Shown one piece after another: positions 37,074 to 50,047 of a stretch of DNA of 64,000 bases. The position numbers were made by a program, and so were the translations under genes. Numbering within the stretch: the stretch's first letter is position 1; every line of letters starts with the position of its first letter. Source of the stretch: Proales similis (lineage: Eukaryota > Rotifera > Eurotatoria > Ploima > Proalidae); contig JAGVRJ010000006.1 in assembly GCA_019059635.1 (NCBI GenBank), forward strand, positions 558,001-622,000. The letters are read 5' to 3'. A model generated the notes under the pieces. That model saw only the letters and a list, made by a program, of their open reading frames with translations. It did not search any database and had not been told where the DNA came from.

Positions 37074-37901
37074 ATGTCTCTCATTCGACACGGATTCTTC
37101 CCTCGATCCATGTTCGACATGGATTTATGGACCAGGCCGGATGCATTATGGCCCGCGCCAACGCTAGATCTCTTTGATCCTTTTGACGAACTCGACAGAC
37201 TCATGAGTCGAAACATGATGTGGATCGACATTCCCGATTTTCTGGCCGACAGCATCTCTCAAGCACCTCTCAGAGCTCTTCGTGTGCCTCAAAGTTTCCG
37301 CGTGTCCGTCGACTGCCGAGGGTTCGATCCCAAATCGGTCAAGACTGAGATCAAAGATGACAAACTCGTGGTCAGCGGGAGCGAGGGCGAGCGACCAAGT
37401 TCAGAACAAGACTACTCGATACGCGAGTTCCGACGCTCTTTCAACATCCCTGAGAATGCTGAAACTGACAAGCTTGTCAGCTTCATGACCAATGCTGGAC
37501 AGCTAGTTATTGAAATTCCCCTCAAACATCAGCAAAAGGTCGGATCTCTCAACGACGAGTTCCCCAGATTGGTCGAAGCGCAAGACGGAACCAAGTCTGT
37601 GGAGCTTAACCTGCACATACCCAAGAACATCGACCCTAACAAGCTGCAAGTAACATGCAAAGATCGGGACCTAATTGTGCGGGCCGAAGACAAACAAGAG
37701 CGCAACGACAGCTACTCTCATACTTGTTACTACCGTCGAAGTACACTGCCTCATGATACCGACTTGAGTGCACTTCAATGCCACCTAGACGGCCAGCAGC
37801 TAACTGTTAAAGCACCACTTCTGTCTGCTCCTCAGCATCAGCGAGCAATACCGATTCAAGTCCAGAATGCCAATTCATCTAAGATTGAGCAGCCCAAATG
37901 A
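37074..37901 (+). CDS. Small heat-shock protein, p40 type with two alpha-crystallin domains (left arm copy)
   Basis: ATP-independent holdase chaperone, intronless, 275 aa, starting MSLIRHGFFPRSMFD. An N-terminal region with tryptophans and LDLFDPFDELDRLMSRNM is typical of flatworm p36/p40 proteins. First alpha-crystallin domain at about residues 80-155 (RVSVDCRGFDPKSVKTEIKD, GQLVIEIPL). Second at about 175-260 (SVELNLHIPKNIDPNKLQV, QQLTVKAPL). Both keep the strand-loop pattern of the fold. In schistosomes and tapeworms this family is abundant in eggs/embryos and is antigenic. Heat inducibility here is inferred from the HSE and TATA upstream. AATAAA lies at 38001. The coding region and protein are identical to the mirror copy at 52919-53746. 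Confidence 0.95.
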   Translation: MSLIRHGFFPRSMFDMDLWTRPDALWPAPTLDLFDPFDELDRLMSRNMMWIDIPDFLADSISQAPLRALRVPQSFRVSVDCRGFDPKSVKTEIKDDKLVVSGSEGERPSSEQDYSIREFRRSFNIPENAETDKLVSFMTNAGQLVIEIPLKHQQKVGSLNDEFPRLVEAQDGTKSVELNLHIPKNIDPNKLQVTCKDRDLIVRAEDKQERNDSYSHTCYYRRSTLPHDTDLSALQCHLDGQQLTVKAPLLSAPQHQRAIPIQVQNANSSKIEQPK

Positions 37902-38607
37902 GAGGAGGAAAAGACTGAATTTTAAACTTCCCACATGTTTTTATTTATTAATAGTTAATAATTTCTGTTATTTCGTGGTCATAAATATCGCTAGAATTTC
38001 AATAAAAGATTTTAATATATGGGATAGTAGCATCTAATTGGTTTTTAAATTGAATAAAAACTAATTTCCTAGCAATCGTTTCCAAGGCTTGATTGAAACA
38101 TGATTTTCATGATGATTTCAATTTATTTCAGAAAAGAATTTGTAGAGATGAAATCAAAAAACAAGGTTAGTAACGAACGATTAGAAAAAATCAACTAAGA
38201 ATTCCTTGTTTAGAACCTTGCTATCGGCTTTGCACAAATTTATTCATCAAAATAGCCTCTTCATCAAGAATGGGAAGGCAACGAATTCGGGTTGTTATTT
38301 TTGACTCGAGAAAATGCGACTCAGAAATATTTTTTTCGCCTATTCGCAAACGAAAGTGTAAATATGAATTAGAATTTGGTTAATTCTAGCATCCATTACT
38401 ACTGTGGGAGTTTTGAATTAACACATAAAAACTCGTTTCATTTTTAATTCAACGTTTGGTATAAGCAGGGGAAAGTAATTCGAAAAAAATGAGAACTTAT
38501 ATTTTGGTTTATTTATGATAAATTCCTGTTTATTATAAATACATTATAAAATCTTTTAACCATTTACACAATAATATTTAAATATTTTAATATTTGACCT
38601 TCAGATT
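37902..38607. other. Intergenic: sHSP 3' region and arm end
   Basis: Up to 38365 this is the inner part of the left arm. From 38386 to 38420 a short stretch still resembles 52366-52403 in inverted orientation, but diverged. The rest is AT-rich spacer before the stop of the convergent receptor gene. No gene. Confidence 0.6.
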
Positions 38608-41600
38608 CTAGACAAAGTCGATATTCTGGTCGAAACAAGTCAAATCGTTTAGTTTTTGCGAATACTCCCTATTTTTACTATAGCCTTGGCTTTTTTCCGT
38701 TCTTTCGCTTATTTTTAAAACAGCACAACGCTGTTTCCTGAAGTTGTTCTGGCTTGAAGAAGGGTCAAGTTTTATAAGTTTTTCGTAGGCACGCGCATAA
38801 TACTGATTTTCAAGCGAGAAACAGCCTGATGAGGTCGAAGAACTTGATGAAGAGCTAAGAGGATCTTTTACTTGTTCTTTCAATTGGATCTGGCCATTAC
38901 TTGGCTGTTCTAAATTGGACACTGCGTAATTGTTTAGCCCTGACTGAGCTTTTGAAACTACTGTGAGAGTTGAACCGCTATTGAGCAACCCAGCTGCCTT
39001 AAGATTTTCACTGCCGGATATTCTGAACGATGAATTTGAACTTGAAGTGATATCAAAAGGAGATAGCTGGGCTTGCATATTGCCTTGTTTGCTGCTTGAA
39101 AATTCGTTGCTGAAATGAGAAGTAGTCATTAATTCCGATTGTTCGTCACAGTTTGAGTCGAACCCGTCAACATCCATACTGGCACCAGTTAAACTTGTTG
39201 ATTGTTCAAGCTCGTTTGATTTGCTGCCCAAAGACAGCGAGTTAGCCCTTTGACTATTAGGCATGGTCATGTTGAGAAATTGATCTTTTGGGGTTATTAT
39301 TTTTCCTCCTGAAAGTCTAAGAGATGAGAAATTATCACCATGCTGTTCGAAAACGTTCTTTTTTGCATTGTATTTGATCGTGTTCACAGCAGTTAATTGG
39401 TCCATCAGGGCAATCGCTTCTCGTTCATTGCATTTTTGCTTATTACGTCTCATTGAGCCAAGATTACTCAATGAGTTCTTCAGTCGCGAGCTGGTTGCGT
39501 ACGACTGATAGTAATGATTCATTCTTTGACCATTCGAATAGAAAGCATCCTGAAGTTTCTCATCTTGTGTCCCCACTTTCTTTGAAGCTTTTATAAATAT
39601 CGGGTCTGGATTAAGATTTCTTTTTCCCCAAGTATAATTTATCATTTGATCTTCTTCTAATCTATAATGACTGTCATTTTCGGCTCCTCTTCATTTCTTG
39701 ATTATTAAATTTAATTAATATAGGTCATTTAGAAAAAACTTACAGGCTTGAAAGTTTAGGCGAGTCGCCTGAATGAGTGGAAGCTTCGGTGCAACTAGTA
39801 GTTGTCTCTGGAGAGCAATGAAAGCCCCATTCGTCTCCTTTCGTGACTTTTACACTTTTCCTCGATTGAATTAAACTTCGTTTCTTTTCCGGATTACGAT
39901 TGACGTAGCAGGCAAGCAAGCAGACAAAAACTATGATGAGTAGCAACACCAAGAGTCCGACAACAATCAAGTCAAGTTGTGATATTCTTCCTAAATTCTG
40001 TAGCATCGGGCTATTCAATAGACTGGTTTTCTTAACTTCAAGTAGGTTCTGAATCGACTTCGATTTGAAGTCGTATGCGAATAGAACTGTGTTGGTTGGT
40101 CTACTCTTGGAGAACCTTGAGAACGAAATCATTTTCATTTCGTACATTTCCTTATCCTTGACTTGACTCTTTTCGATTAAGTAGTTTCTCTGATCGAATG
40201 GGATTCGATTCGACGTTTGCCATTCCAAGTTATAGTTTTTTTCACCATCATGAATACGGCGGAAGAAAATTTGAAAATATTCGATAGGCGCAAAGCTACC
40301 GTCTGGATAGGACCAGTGAACAAGTATTCCGTGTTTGGTCTGATTCCAGTAAACTTGCTCTGGCGCTAATGGTAGATTCGCTTTTAAGAAAATTGTTTAA
40401 AAATTTTAACTAAGTGCCCATTAATTTTGTTTTGTACCGGAAGGTGATTTGCTCGTTTCAGTCGGCATCGATGTCAACTGTTTTGAGTTATCTTCAGTTG
40501 AATTGTGGATTAACTTTTATGATGGTTTCAGAATGTTTTCTTTTCATTTACCTTGGATTATATTCAAGTGAATAATGAATTTTAAATCTTGATCGGCTTT
40601 AGAATCAATTTCAGGTTCCTGATCGGCGACCTGACAAAAGTAAAATCCAGCGTCTGATTGTTCTAGGGGTTTTATAGCAAGACTGTTATTGTTGACTATG
40701 AAAGCCCGTTTCGAATCAAGAATTCCGTTCAACCGAATCCAATTGACAGATTGGGAACGAGAGCTTGTCTGACAAGGCAAAACTGCACTTTTTTCAGACA
40801 TGTGGCTTTCAATGTATATTGTTTTAGTGAAACTTTGACCTATAACTTTAAGGTCAATAATGGGCGAAATGGCTTTGCGGATTGTGTTGTTTGCTGTGCA
40901 AAAATAGCTGCCCTGACTAGAGGCATCAATATTCCGAATGAATAGGGAATTGTTGCTTAATACTTGATAATTTTTTTCGTTACTAATCAAGTGCCCATCC
41001 TTGAACCATTCCAAAGAAATTGTACTCGGACTTGCGCTAATTCGACAATCTAGAGTGATTGAATTCGATCCCTGAAGACCGTAGTAGGGTGATGGAAAAG
41101 GCTCAATTTCCGGACCAACTTATTGATTTGTTTCAATTTGATTAATTTGAAATTTTTAATTCAAATGATTCAATAAACTTACATGTGACATGCAAATAAG
41201 CTCGGCTTTCAATCTTTTTGCCGGCAGTGAAAGCATGGCATTCATAGAGACCAGAATCGTTTCTATAAGTCTCAAGTAAATAAAGCATTCCGTCCTGAAA
41301 CAAGGCGCCTCGGTCGTTCCAACGATGGAGATGTGACTGTACCTCGATGTTGTCTTTGAACCATTTATAAGTCACTGGCGCATCTGATTGGGCCATACAA
41401 GGCCAATTTAAAATAGTTCCTTCCGAAATAGTCACATTTCGCAGGCTTTCTGTAAAAAATAAGCTTCCCGATCGAATAACTCTAGTTCGATGCTCAATTC
41501 GACCAGCAACGTTTTCAACCACGCATTTGTAATCAAACAAGTCGTTCTCATTTCCAAAAGGAAGTGTCTCCTGAAGTCTATGAGATAGAAGCTGATTAAG

Positions 41601-42378
41601 ATAAATTGAAATCTTTTTACTATCAAGCTACATACACTGAAGTATTTGATGCGATGAGTACACCATTTCGAAACCAGTTAATGATTGGAGTCGGACGTCC
41701 TCGAGCATAACAATACAAGCGAGCTGGTGTGTTCGGCTCAAAATACACTATGTCCTGATTAGGATATTCGAACTCCGGAGCAACTTGAAAATAATGAGTA
41801 TTAGACTTAATGTTAAGCGAAACTCGCACAAGTTTAAAAGCAAACCTTGAACTTGCAGATAAAACATTGAGCCGACTTGACTTTCAGCATAAGCCTTGTC
41901 AAATAGAACCAAACGACATTCATAGATTGCTTCGTCCATCGCGTTTAAATTGCTTATATTCAAATCCATTTTATTCGCTATGTCTATGCGACCCTGAAAA
42001 TCGGCTGAGATATGAGGTGCGTAGTCGATGTTGTTCGCCAAATATTTCGCATAAATCGGCTTATCGCTCTTTCGATTCAGACTCAAATGTTTGAACCAGT
42101 TCACCATAATGGGCATATTCGGCTCATTTTTCTGTAATTGAAGTAGAATCTCGTGTTCTTTTGAACCACATTCTAGCAATATTGATCCTCCGAGCCGGCC
42201 TGATACATGATTGACTTTGTGCTCGGAATCTGTTGGCCGTTTAAGCTCCAAAGCTTGCGTCCTGACTTTTGAAACTTAAAAAATCAGAATAAATTCCTTT
42301 TGGACCCAAATTTTGTTCAAGTGTTTCTGAAAGCTTACTTGCAATTGTGAAAAAAACTAGAAACTGCAACGAGACCAT
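38608..42378 (-). CDS. Ig-superfamily transmembrane receptor (turtle/IGSF9-like architecture), 8 exons
   Basis: Exons: 42378-42339, 42274-41846, 41783-41638, 41591-41183, 41118-40552, 40491-40438, 40380-39744, 39688-38608; 3363 nt, 1120 aa. In order: signal peptide (MVSLQFLVFFTIAS); an N-terminal V-like Ig domain (GSILLECGS ... DEAIYECRLV); Ig2 (PARLYCYARGRPTPIINWFR ... DYKCVVENVAG); Ig3 (TILNWPCMAQ ... DSGLYECHAF); Ig4 (ITLDCRISASPSTISLEWFK ... GSYFCTANN); Ig5 (AVLPCQTSSRSQSVNWIR ... AGFYFCQVAD); a Ser/Thr linker; one fibronectin III domain (APEQVYWNQTKHGILVHW); a membrane segment (VVGLLVLLLIIVFVCLLACY); and a cytoplasmic tail of about 430 aa rich in Ser/Asn/Gln. This resembles turtle/borderless/IGSF9 neuronal adhesion receptors, but has one FN3 rather than two. 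Ligand unknown. Confidence 0.88.
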
Positions 42379-45300
42379 TGATTGTTTGTTATCCGGCCAA
42401 ATTTATCTTATCTATATTATTGATTGGGCATCTGCAATTTATATCTAAAAATGGGCGATTATATTAGAGTTAACTCAGAAATGGCTTGAAAACACACACA
42501 AAAAATTGAGCAGTAATGAGCTATAGATGTTGATGACAAGATCGTGATTTGCATTCCAAGCTGAATAATGTTTGATTGGTAGTAGAGCAAACGCCTTAAT
42601 ATAATAGCCGACCGAAAGATTATGATGAAGTCGATGATGATATTGATGATGCTTTTCACAGCTCGAATTGCATCAGAATAGAAAATGACGAGCGACTCGG
42701 AAACAAAGGCGGCTTTTCAAGAGGAAAAGAGGATAAGCTAGATGACGATTGCGCAACATCTCGGCTTTTTATCGATCAGTGTTATGTCTTTGTGGGGTTG
42801 TGTGTATTTGTGCTTGCACGCGTGCATCAAATAGTGTCAAAGCAGCCAGGCCTCTTTGAGTCATCATATCGTGTCGCAAGCTCCTTTATTTATTTGATGA
42901 GGTGTCGACGTGATGATGAGCAAATTGCTGCTTATTGAGGCAAATGAGCGGTGAGGCGCGTCAACCAACACACAAATAACCCGACACGCAATCTACCTGG
43001 CGCGGAGCAATCCAAAGGGACGAACCTCCAGAGCAACAAAAAACGAAGCTAAAAAATCATCTGTCTCGCAATTAATCAAGCTTGCACGAAGGCCGACCGG
43101 ACAGACACAGATAATAGGCCATGTTTGGCATGAGATTTTTCCTTCACATCAAATATTTGCGGCCGCATCATTATAGTTTTGGTCACGCACCGTTCCGGCA
43201 GTTTAAATCACGCTCGACCTTCTCTTAAACAACCAACACACGCGTACATATGGGCTTTTGCGTCCGGTGTATGCCTGGAATTAGTTTTTAATCTAATACA
43301 AGCCAATTGGCCAAGCAAGTTGACCATCCTATCGGACCCGAGTGGAAACGAGCGAGGCACGCTAATTAAATATCGGCTTGGTTTGACTCATCAATTCTCG
43401 CTTTTTCTCAGCGATTAATAGACCAGACGCGACTGTAATGTCTGCTATGCAATCTACCGTTTCAAAATAGTAATCTGATTAGAAGCGGACGATGAATGTC
43501 GTCACGCCTGAACGAACGCTTTAAAAAAGGAGAACCAAACAGCTATTTAATTAGATGCTTGTAGAGCGAACGCATCGCGGCTTAACTAATGAGGGAGCGG
43601 CGTTTATCTCGTGCTCTTTTGAGCTTGTGTATTGGTTGAATGATTCTTTCGCGTGTGGGAGGCGTATTGCTTTCAAAAAAACGCTTTAAAGAGCCGAGAA
43701 GAGAATTGTGAGAAGGCCAGATGGAAGAGGTTCTCATCAACTCTTCTCTACTGGGCCTCTGAAAACTGACGGTGGTTTCAATGAGAAACTTGATTCGACT
43801 CGCATATGCGAAGAATAAGTAACTGGTCGGCCTCGCTTGATTCAAGCTTGGCCTCAGTCCGATTAGTCATGCGGCTAATTGCAATGAAATATTTTACCTG
43901 CCTATTGGATTTCTAATTGCATCTAGCCCTTTGCTCCCTTGTTAAACGAAAACGTACTCTCTTGCTAAGGGTTTTTTGTCGTCGTGTCACTAAGCCCTGA
44001 CTATCATTCATCGCCAAGTGGATCATAGGTGATTCATAGCAAAAACAATTTGAAGACCGCTTGAGAGTTAGTCTCTGAGTTAGCCGGGTTTCCCACGTTA
44101 GCATTGGATAATTGCATAACAAGCGATATAATTCGACGCGACTGGGTCAACCACCAAGCTTATTCTTGGACTAGCCTGGACAAGCCCACGGATATTAGAC
44201 TCACTGAATCACATTGATATTTAAATACAACAGCAGAATAGCTGAGTACAGAATGAATCGACTGAGCAAGCTGGGGTGTAAACAAAGGCATTGACTTTGA
44301 CTGTGCCCGGATGAATGTCGGATATGAAGCCAGTATGTAAAGGAACTGCCCGGTGAGGTGAGTCCGTTGTGAAAAGAGAAAACAGAAGGCGGCGAGACGC
44401 GTGTGTATTCTAATTCACCATTCATTTTGAGCACTTGAATTAAAAATGAAGCGTGAAATTCGATTTGGCTGCTCAAACAAATTGGCCTTGCCGGATACCC
44501 ATGTCGGCAAGCATTGCCTGAGATTGTTTCCCAGACATGCTGACATGCCCGCCTGTTTGTTTGCAAGCTGCGGGTCATTCCTACTGGGGGCGATCTATCG
44601 TAGCTATTCAACGCCCGCAGTATGACGCAGAGTGGGATGCATCATACAATGAATCGATAGACTGTTTTAAACTATCTGATATCTATCAATTACCGCCTAC
44701 TTTTTGTTCGGCTAATAACCATTAAATGTTTGTTAAATGCATGTGCATTCGCCGCTGGGTAGCCGATAACCGAGACCAGAGCAATTCCATTTGCCGCTTT
44801 GGCTATTTTACGTAAATAGAAGAAAGAGTACTATGAGCAAGATTGAATGGTCTAAGAAGAATACCGAGGCTGAGAGATCGAATGAGTGAAAGAGAGTAGG
44901 AGAGAAAAAATAATGTAAATAAAGTGGGCGTTGAGCACAAAAGAGGAAATATGTTTGCTAAAAATATTTATGTTAAGCTAGGGCTAGCAAACAAGCGTCC
45001 GAAATTCATTATCCTCTGAAGAGCCACTCGGCCATTAGAACGACTAAGAATGTTCAAGTGAGCTGGCCTGTTTGAGCTGACGATTAGTGTGCTTGCGGTT
45101 GATGGGCGTTCTGATCGCCACCGCAAACAGAGCGCATATTTAATCTAGACCACAATCATCACTCGGCCTTATAATTACAATCACATCATCTCTACCCATA
45201 TTGATTTACCGATGCCAGTACAGCTATTTGACGTCTTTTGTTTGTTTTATATAGAGAATAGCCGCTGTTGTCCTAAACTCTCAAGCGGCTTGAAAATAGA

Positions 45301-48300
45301 AATGCGATGGTAGCGTGAGACTGAGATGCCAGTTAAAAGATCGGGATTGGCGCCTGTTAGTGCCTATTTGACCAAGCTACCGGCGATTTGGCGACCATAA
45401 AGTTTTATTATCGGCACAGAGAATAAACCCAGATATAGCCTGGAATTTCGACCCAGTTGTCCGGTGGGCGGTCGATAGTCTAGAGCGCAGCCACTCTCTG
45501 GCTAAGGGCAATAAAGCAACATCAAACACAAGAAATTAGGTGAGACAGTCAATAAAGATAAAAGAAACAAAAGAAAGAGTAATAGACTTTAGAAAATTAG
45601 TCGCATATTCACTAGTGAACGCAAATATTCGCTGGTTCATTCATTCATTGATTCATTCAGTGAATAGGAAAAGCATCAACATTGCATCTCTACAATATAC
45701 TTTGGGACTGAACATTGAAATTTTCTAGCAATCCCATATATTGGTTGAGACTAATCTGCTTCTAAAGAGGCCGAAAAAAGAAAATATCGGCTACTATGAG
45801 TGATGAGTGTTTGAGCTTTAGTAAAGAATTAAACGAGTTATTCAATCGAAATAGAAAGAATTGAGCTTTGCGCCAGCCAACCGTGCGCGTTTGTGTGCAT
45901 GCGGACTCTTAATGGGCTCGCGGCGCCAACCATCAAGTGCTGATTACATTGTCGTCAATTGTGGTCACTAGAGCGAAATGATGTGAAAATGCAAATAAAT
46001 ATGTCAAGGGGTTCGCTGAAAACACTGGCCAGCGCTCGATAGGCTTATTTTATAGACCGCCTTCTAATTGAAGTAAATTATTCAATTTCATCGAGTTGAG
46101 GCCACAAACGACTGTCTACACTTATTCATTCGTTTGTTGGATTGGCCAATTTGGATGATAATGTTCTCTAACTCTCGCCGATGGAACATTGAGGACGGCG
46201 CAGGATAGACTAGCGCCTATGGTCCTGAGCTTTTATCTGTCAAATCTAATCAATCGATGAAGATAACGAATTCTGAGGCCTCCCCACCTCTGTGAGGCTT
46301 TGGGCACTTTTTAAAAGAAAGCGATAAACAAACGCTTCTCATGCATTTCTACTGTTTGGCTGTCTGAGCTTTTGCTAATCCGTCCGCCTGCTTCACTGAC
46401 CTCTCTCTCCCTTTTTTTCTCGCTAATTCTTTATTTGGATTGCTATCGTTCGACGCTGAATTGACTGCTGCCGTAGGTTCTTATGTGGCCGCAGTATATA
46501 TGGAAGATAAATTAGTAAGATAGGCATCGATATGATATTCATGGGCCACGGCAACGGCCGGAGAAAATTGAAGTCAAATGTTGTAAGCATGAGTCTAGCC
46601 TGGTCTTTATTGGCAGGCAAATGGGTCGACGCCCAGACCAGGCGCCTCATAAACACGGACCAACGAACGCATTCATATGTAGATCGGCTTATTTACAAAT
46701 TAGACTTAAAAATAATTAGACTTTTAATAAATAAACATGAGCGTCTAGCATTTAGGCGTCTAATCGTAGAAAATCTCCGTGCGTGAAGCGTTGAGAGGAT
46801 ACGAACTTCAAAACGAGCACACGCCATACAACTCTTTACTTGTAAGCTGATATTGCGCAAGAAGCATAGAAACACAAGTACTCTTCAGTGCGGTCACTGC
46901 AGTCTCGGGGCGTGGCTCTTTTCAATCGTTTCCGGGCATTTATTTATCGGCTCATAAAAATTTCCAATTCCAGTGCCCGAGTGAACCTCCAAGATATTTT
47001 CTCTATTCGTGAGTAAACAAAAAAATGACACAAGAGGAACCTATCGGCAAGTGCTTGTTGAGTAAGAATCCAACTTCATACACTTTTGTTTCTGAGAATG
47101 CAATCACTTTGCTTGTTTACTCATGCACTTGTTTATTTAGCGGTACTTGGAATTGTCGCTGCTCAGATTGAATAACTTGCTCCTAACTGCATCCAAATTG
47201 AATTGAACGTTAAAATTGATTTGTAAGGCTTCTACCTCCAAAAATTGCTTTCAGATCGAATGATGGTAGAAGGACATGCTCGCTCGTCCTACTGACCTAT
47301 TCTCAAACGCTCTAATCAACCTCGACTAAAAACATTGCATTGTGCACGGGCAGTGACACGCAAAGCGAACAGATGACGAATTTACCTTGATTCAATACGC
47401 TTTGTGTGACTAATTAGATTAAACACTCGAAGCGCTTGGAACGATTTGATTTTGTACAAACTTCCTTTCAATTCACTATTCTTTGTGGTGCGCTCAAATG
47501 TACCCGAATAAATGGAAATGGCCTTTATTCCGACTCAGTGTACATTCTTAGGCTGCTTTCATTCCCCCCATTTAAATTGACTTATGAAGCCTTGGAATGG
47601 TTCATTTCTAATGCATATCGAGACAACACACACAGCTTAGTGAATTGCTGACGGTCTGATTTGTCGGCATCCGGCGCCTTAATTATGAGAAGAATTCTGT
47701 TTTCTTTTAATCGCCATTACAAAGTCCGATCGGCGAGCGGATACGATTAAATTGCACGTAAAAAATGGCGTTGGTTCTGAGCATGCAAGATCATTCAGAG
47801 CAGCAAGTTAGATAACAGTCGGGACTATGCTCATGTGAGCAGCCATTAATGAGCATTAGAGCTTTTGAGAAGCCCGTTTATGAGACTGCGACTGACGCGA
47901 CTCATTGGCCCCCAGAGCGTCATAGCATTGTTCGAGCCATTGGCGAACCTTAATTCTTTTCCGAAATATACGTCTGACATACCCCCACAGACACACACTA
48001 AAAATTCGACTGGATGTTTAGCCTTTTCCCCGAATCGAATTGGCCTAATTGCAGGCGTTTAAAACGATCCATTATTGCATTGCATTCAACATTCTGCAGG
48101 GCTGGGCAGTCTGAAATCAAATGGCCTCCTCAATCGGATTATCGATTCAAATCGGATTAGACGATTAATTAATCAAACAGAATGAGAGCAGACCCGTCGT
48201 GGACAGTCAACCAGGGCGGTTGAAACTGGCCATAGCTGACAAACTATTATTGTTGTATGCTTAGAATATGGTGGACCACATTGGGTCGGTGAACAACGAC

Positions 48301-49769
48301 CATTTCTAATTTGATTATAATGATGGACACGTTAGGTCGATTGATGGCAAAAGCTTCGCGCAGCTAATTGGGCACTCGTTTCAACTGATGAGAGATGGCT
48401 TGGGATAAGCTGAACTAAATTGAAGAATTGGTCTAATTGGCTGCCAGTAAATCAGTCTCGCTAAGGAGTGCTTCGTTCAAAATGATGATTTAGGTGAACC
48501 TCTGCAATAGATGGTTAGAAAGCAATAGATGGCGCCAATCCAGTCAGTATATGTGCTTTTCATTTCTCCCTCTAACTTCCACACTATTAATCAAAAGTAA
48601 TCAGATTACTCAATAATGTGTATAAAGAAGCAAAGAGCACTTTACGATTGATCTTTTCTTATCATAGAAACAATTATAATAGCAGTAATGAAATTCTTCT
48701 TTCTTTATCAAAATAATTTTTTTTACAAATTAGGCCGAAAAGTGCACTCAAACACTCGGCCCACTCTCATTATAATAAGTAAAGCGCAGGTGTAAGCCAA
48801 ATTACTTAAGGAGAGCAAAAGCATAAGGGACATTTAATTTCGTTGCTGATGTGACCATTTGTTTGTCAAGTGGTTTCGAAGAGAATGAGAAAGCAAGAAA
48901 TCACCGTCTTGAACAGGTTATTGATGGCTCTCAAATCGACCATCCATATCCAGCATATGTTTGCTCTAAAACGAGGCAATGATCGTGCGAGTCAAATGCA
49001 GACTAGCCAATAAATCACTCGCCTATCTTAGTACTTGATAGTTAGAATTGAGCGTTTTGAATGATTCAAGTGGTGTCATTTACACGCTATGCACTTTCAA
49101 TTGCTGTTATTCTCAAAGATAAAAATCCTAAAAAGCAATTTTTTCAAAATGCCCGAACCGACCATCAACAGCGTTTTTTAAAAGCTTTAGCAACATTTTT
49201 TAAAAGTAGGGCAAAAATAAATCTTTTACAATAGAATTGGTCTTCTAAAAGGGGCTTTCAAATATTGATTAAATTGCCCTAGATTCCGTTAGAAATGAAG
49301 CGATAAAAACTTCTTTATCTATCCGACAGGAAATGAAGCACTCAAGGGAGTAAGAACCAAATTGAATAGGGGCCTTTAGAATGCTTAATTTAATCAAACA
49401 AGACATTTGAATCGATATCACCATTGAATCTAGTCTTAATTTATTTATTTTATCATCCCAATTCTCGATTTTTCATAATTAAGATAATATTCTTTAATTA
49501 GGAGTGCTCGAGTGTATTCGCTAAGGGTTGATAAATTCCCAGTCTTTATTTTTTTGCCTTATTCAATTACAGTGGTAACTTTGTAATAATTTGCACCCAC
49601 AGCACAAATCACAGCTCTTATGATTATAAATATACTTAAAATTAAAATATAAGTATACAAAAAATCCTAACAGATGTATTCTATATAAATTCAAACTTCT
49701 GCTCTTGATTTCGAACAGGTACTGGTTCGAAAATTGAAAAATACTTGTATGATTCATAAAATTCAAAAA
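42379..49769. other. 7.4-kb gene-free region upstream of the Ig receptor
   Basis: I find no multi-exon gene, tRNA, transposon or tandem array. All open frames are short and lack domains. Base composition looks richer in G+C than the introns and the short spacers elsewhere. Local simple sequence: (GAT)n near 42627-42655 and TTCATTCATT-type runs near 45637-45660. Its place directly 5' of the receptor gene suggests cis-regulatory DNA or a non-coding RNA locus, which I cannot test here. Confidence 0.5.
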
Positions 49770-49842
49770 GCCCGGCTAGCTCAGTCGGTAGAGCATGGGA
49801 CTCTTAATCCCAGGGTCGTGGGTTCGAGCCCCACGTTGGGCG
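49770..49842 (+). tRNA. tRNA-Lys (anticodon CUU)
   Basis: 73 nt, same sequence as the four arm copies, but with unrelated upstream flank. The downstream GAATATTTTT is shared with the other copies and includes the T-run terminator. It lies 205 bp from the 3' end of the diverged sHSP gene. Confidence 0.97.
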
Positions 49843-50047
49843 AATATTTTTCTTATTTTTATACCATAGAATACATCAATGCTATGTACTTTAAAACTTC
49901 ATCCGTTCGCTCTTCTAGATCAAAATTTTTGTGAAAATTAATTTTGAGGTCTTAAATTGATTTTATTGTACTTTATCAAATCAAAATTTTGTATGATTAA
50001 ATGGTCTGATAATTTAAGTTGTTCCAAATCAACTTATTAACTTTACT

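Larger units (their letters stand above)
36279..38365 (+). repeat. Left arm of near-identical inverted duplication (about 2.09 kb)
   Basis: Reverse-complement match to 52455-54539. The arm carries two tRNA-Lys genes, an HSE/TATA promoter, an intronless sHSP gene and its 3' region with AATAAA at 38001. The few differences I can find are a T-run of 9 against 7 (36972-36980 region), two adjacent substitutions near 37023, and single substitutions near 36433, 36526 and 36786. All are outside the coding region, which is identical. The outer edge coincides with the 3' end of a tRNA gene. Confidence 0.95.

Noticed and set aside
43179-48062. Several 60-136-codon open frames in the gene desert
   Set aside because: No recognisable domain, no consistent splice structure, on both strands at chance-like density.
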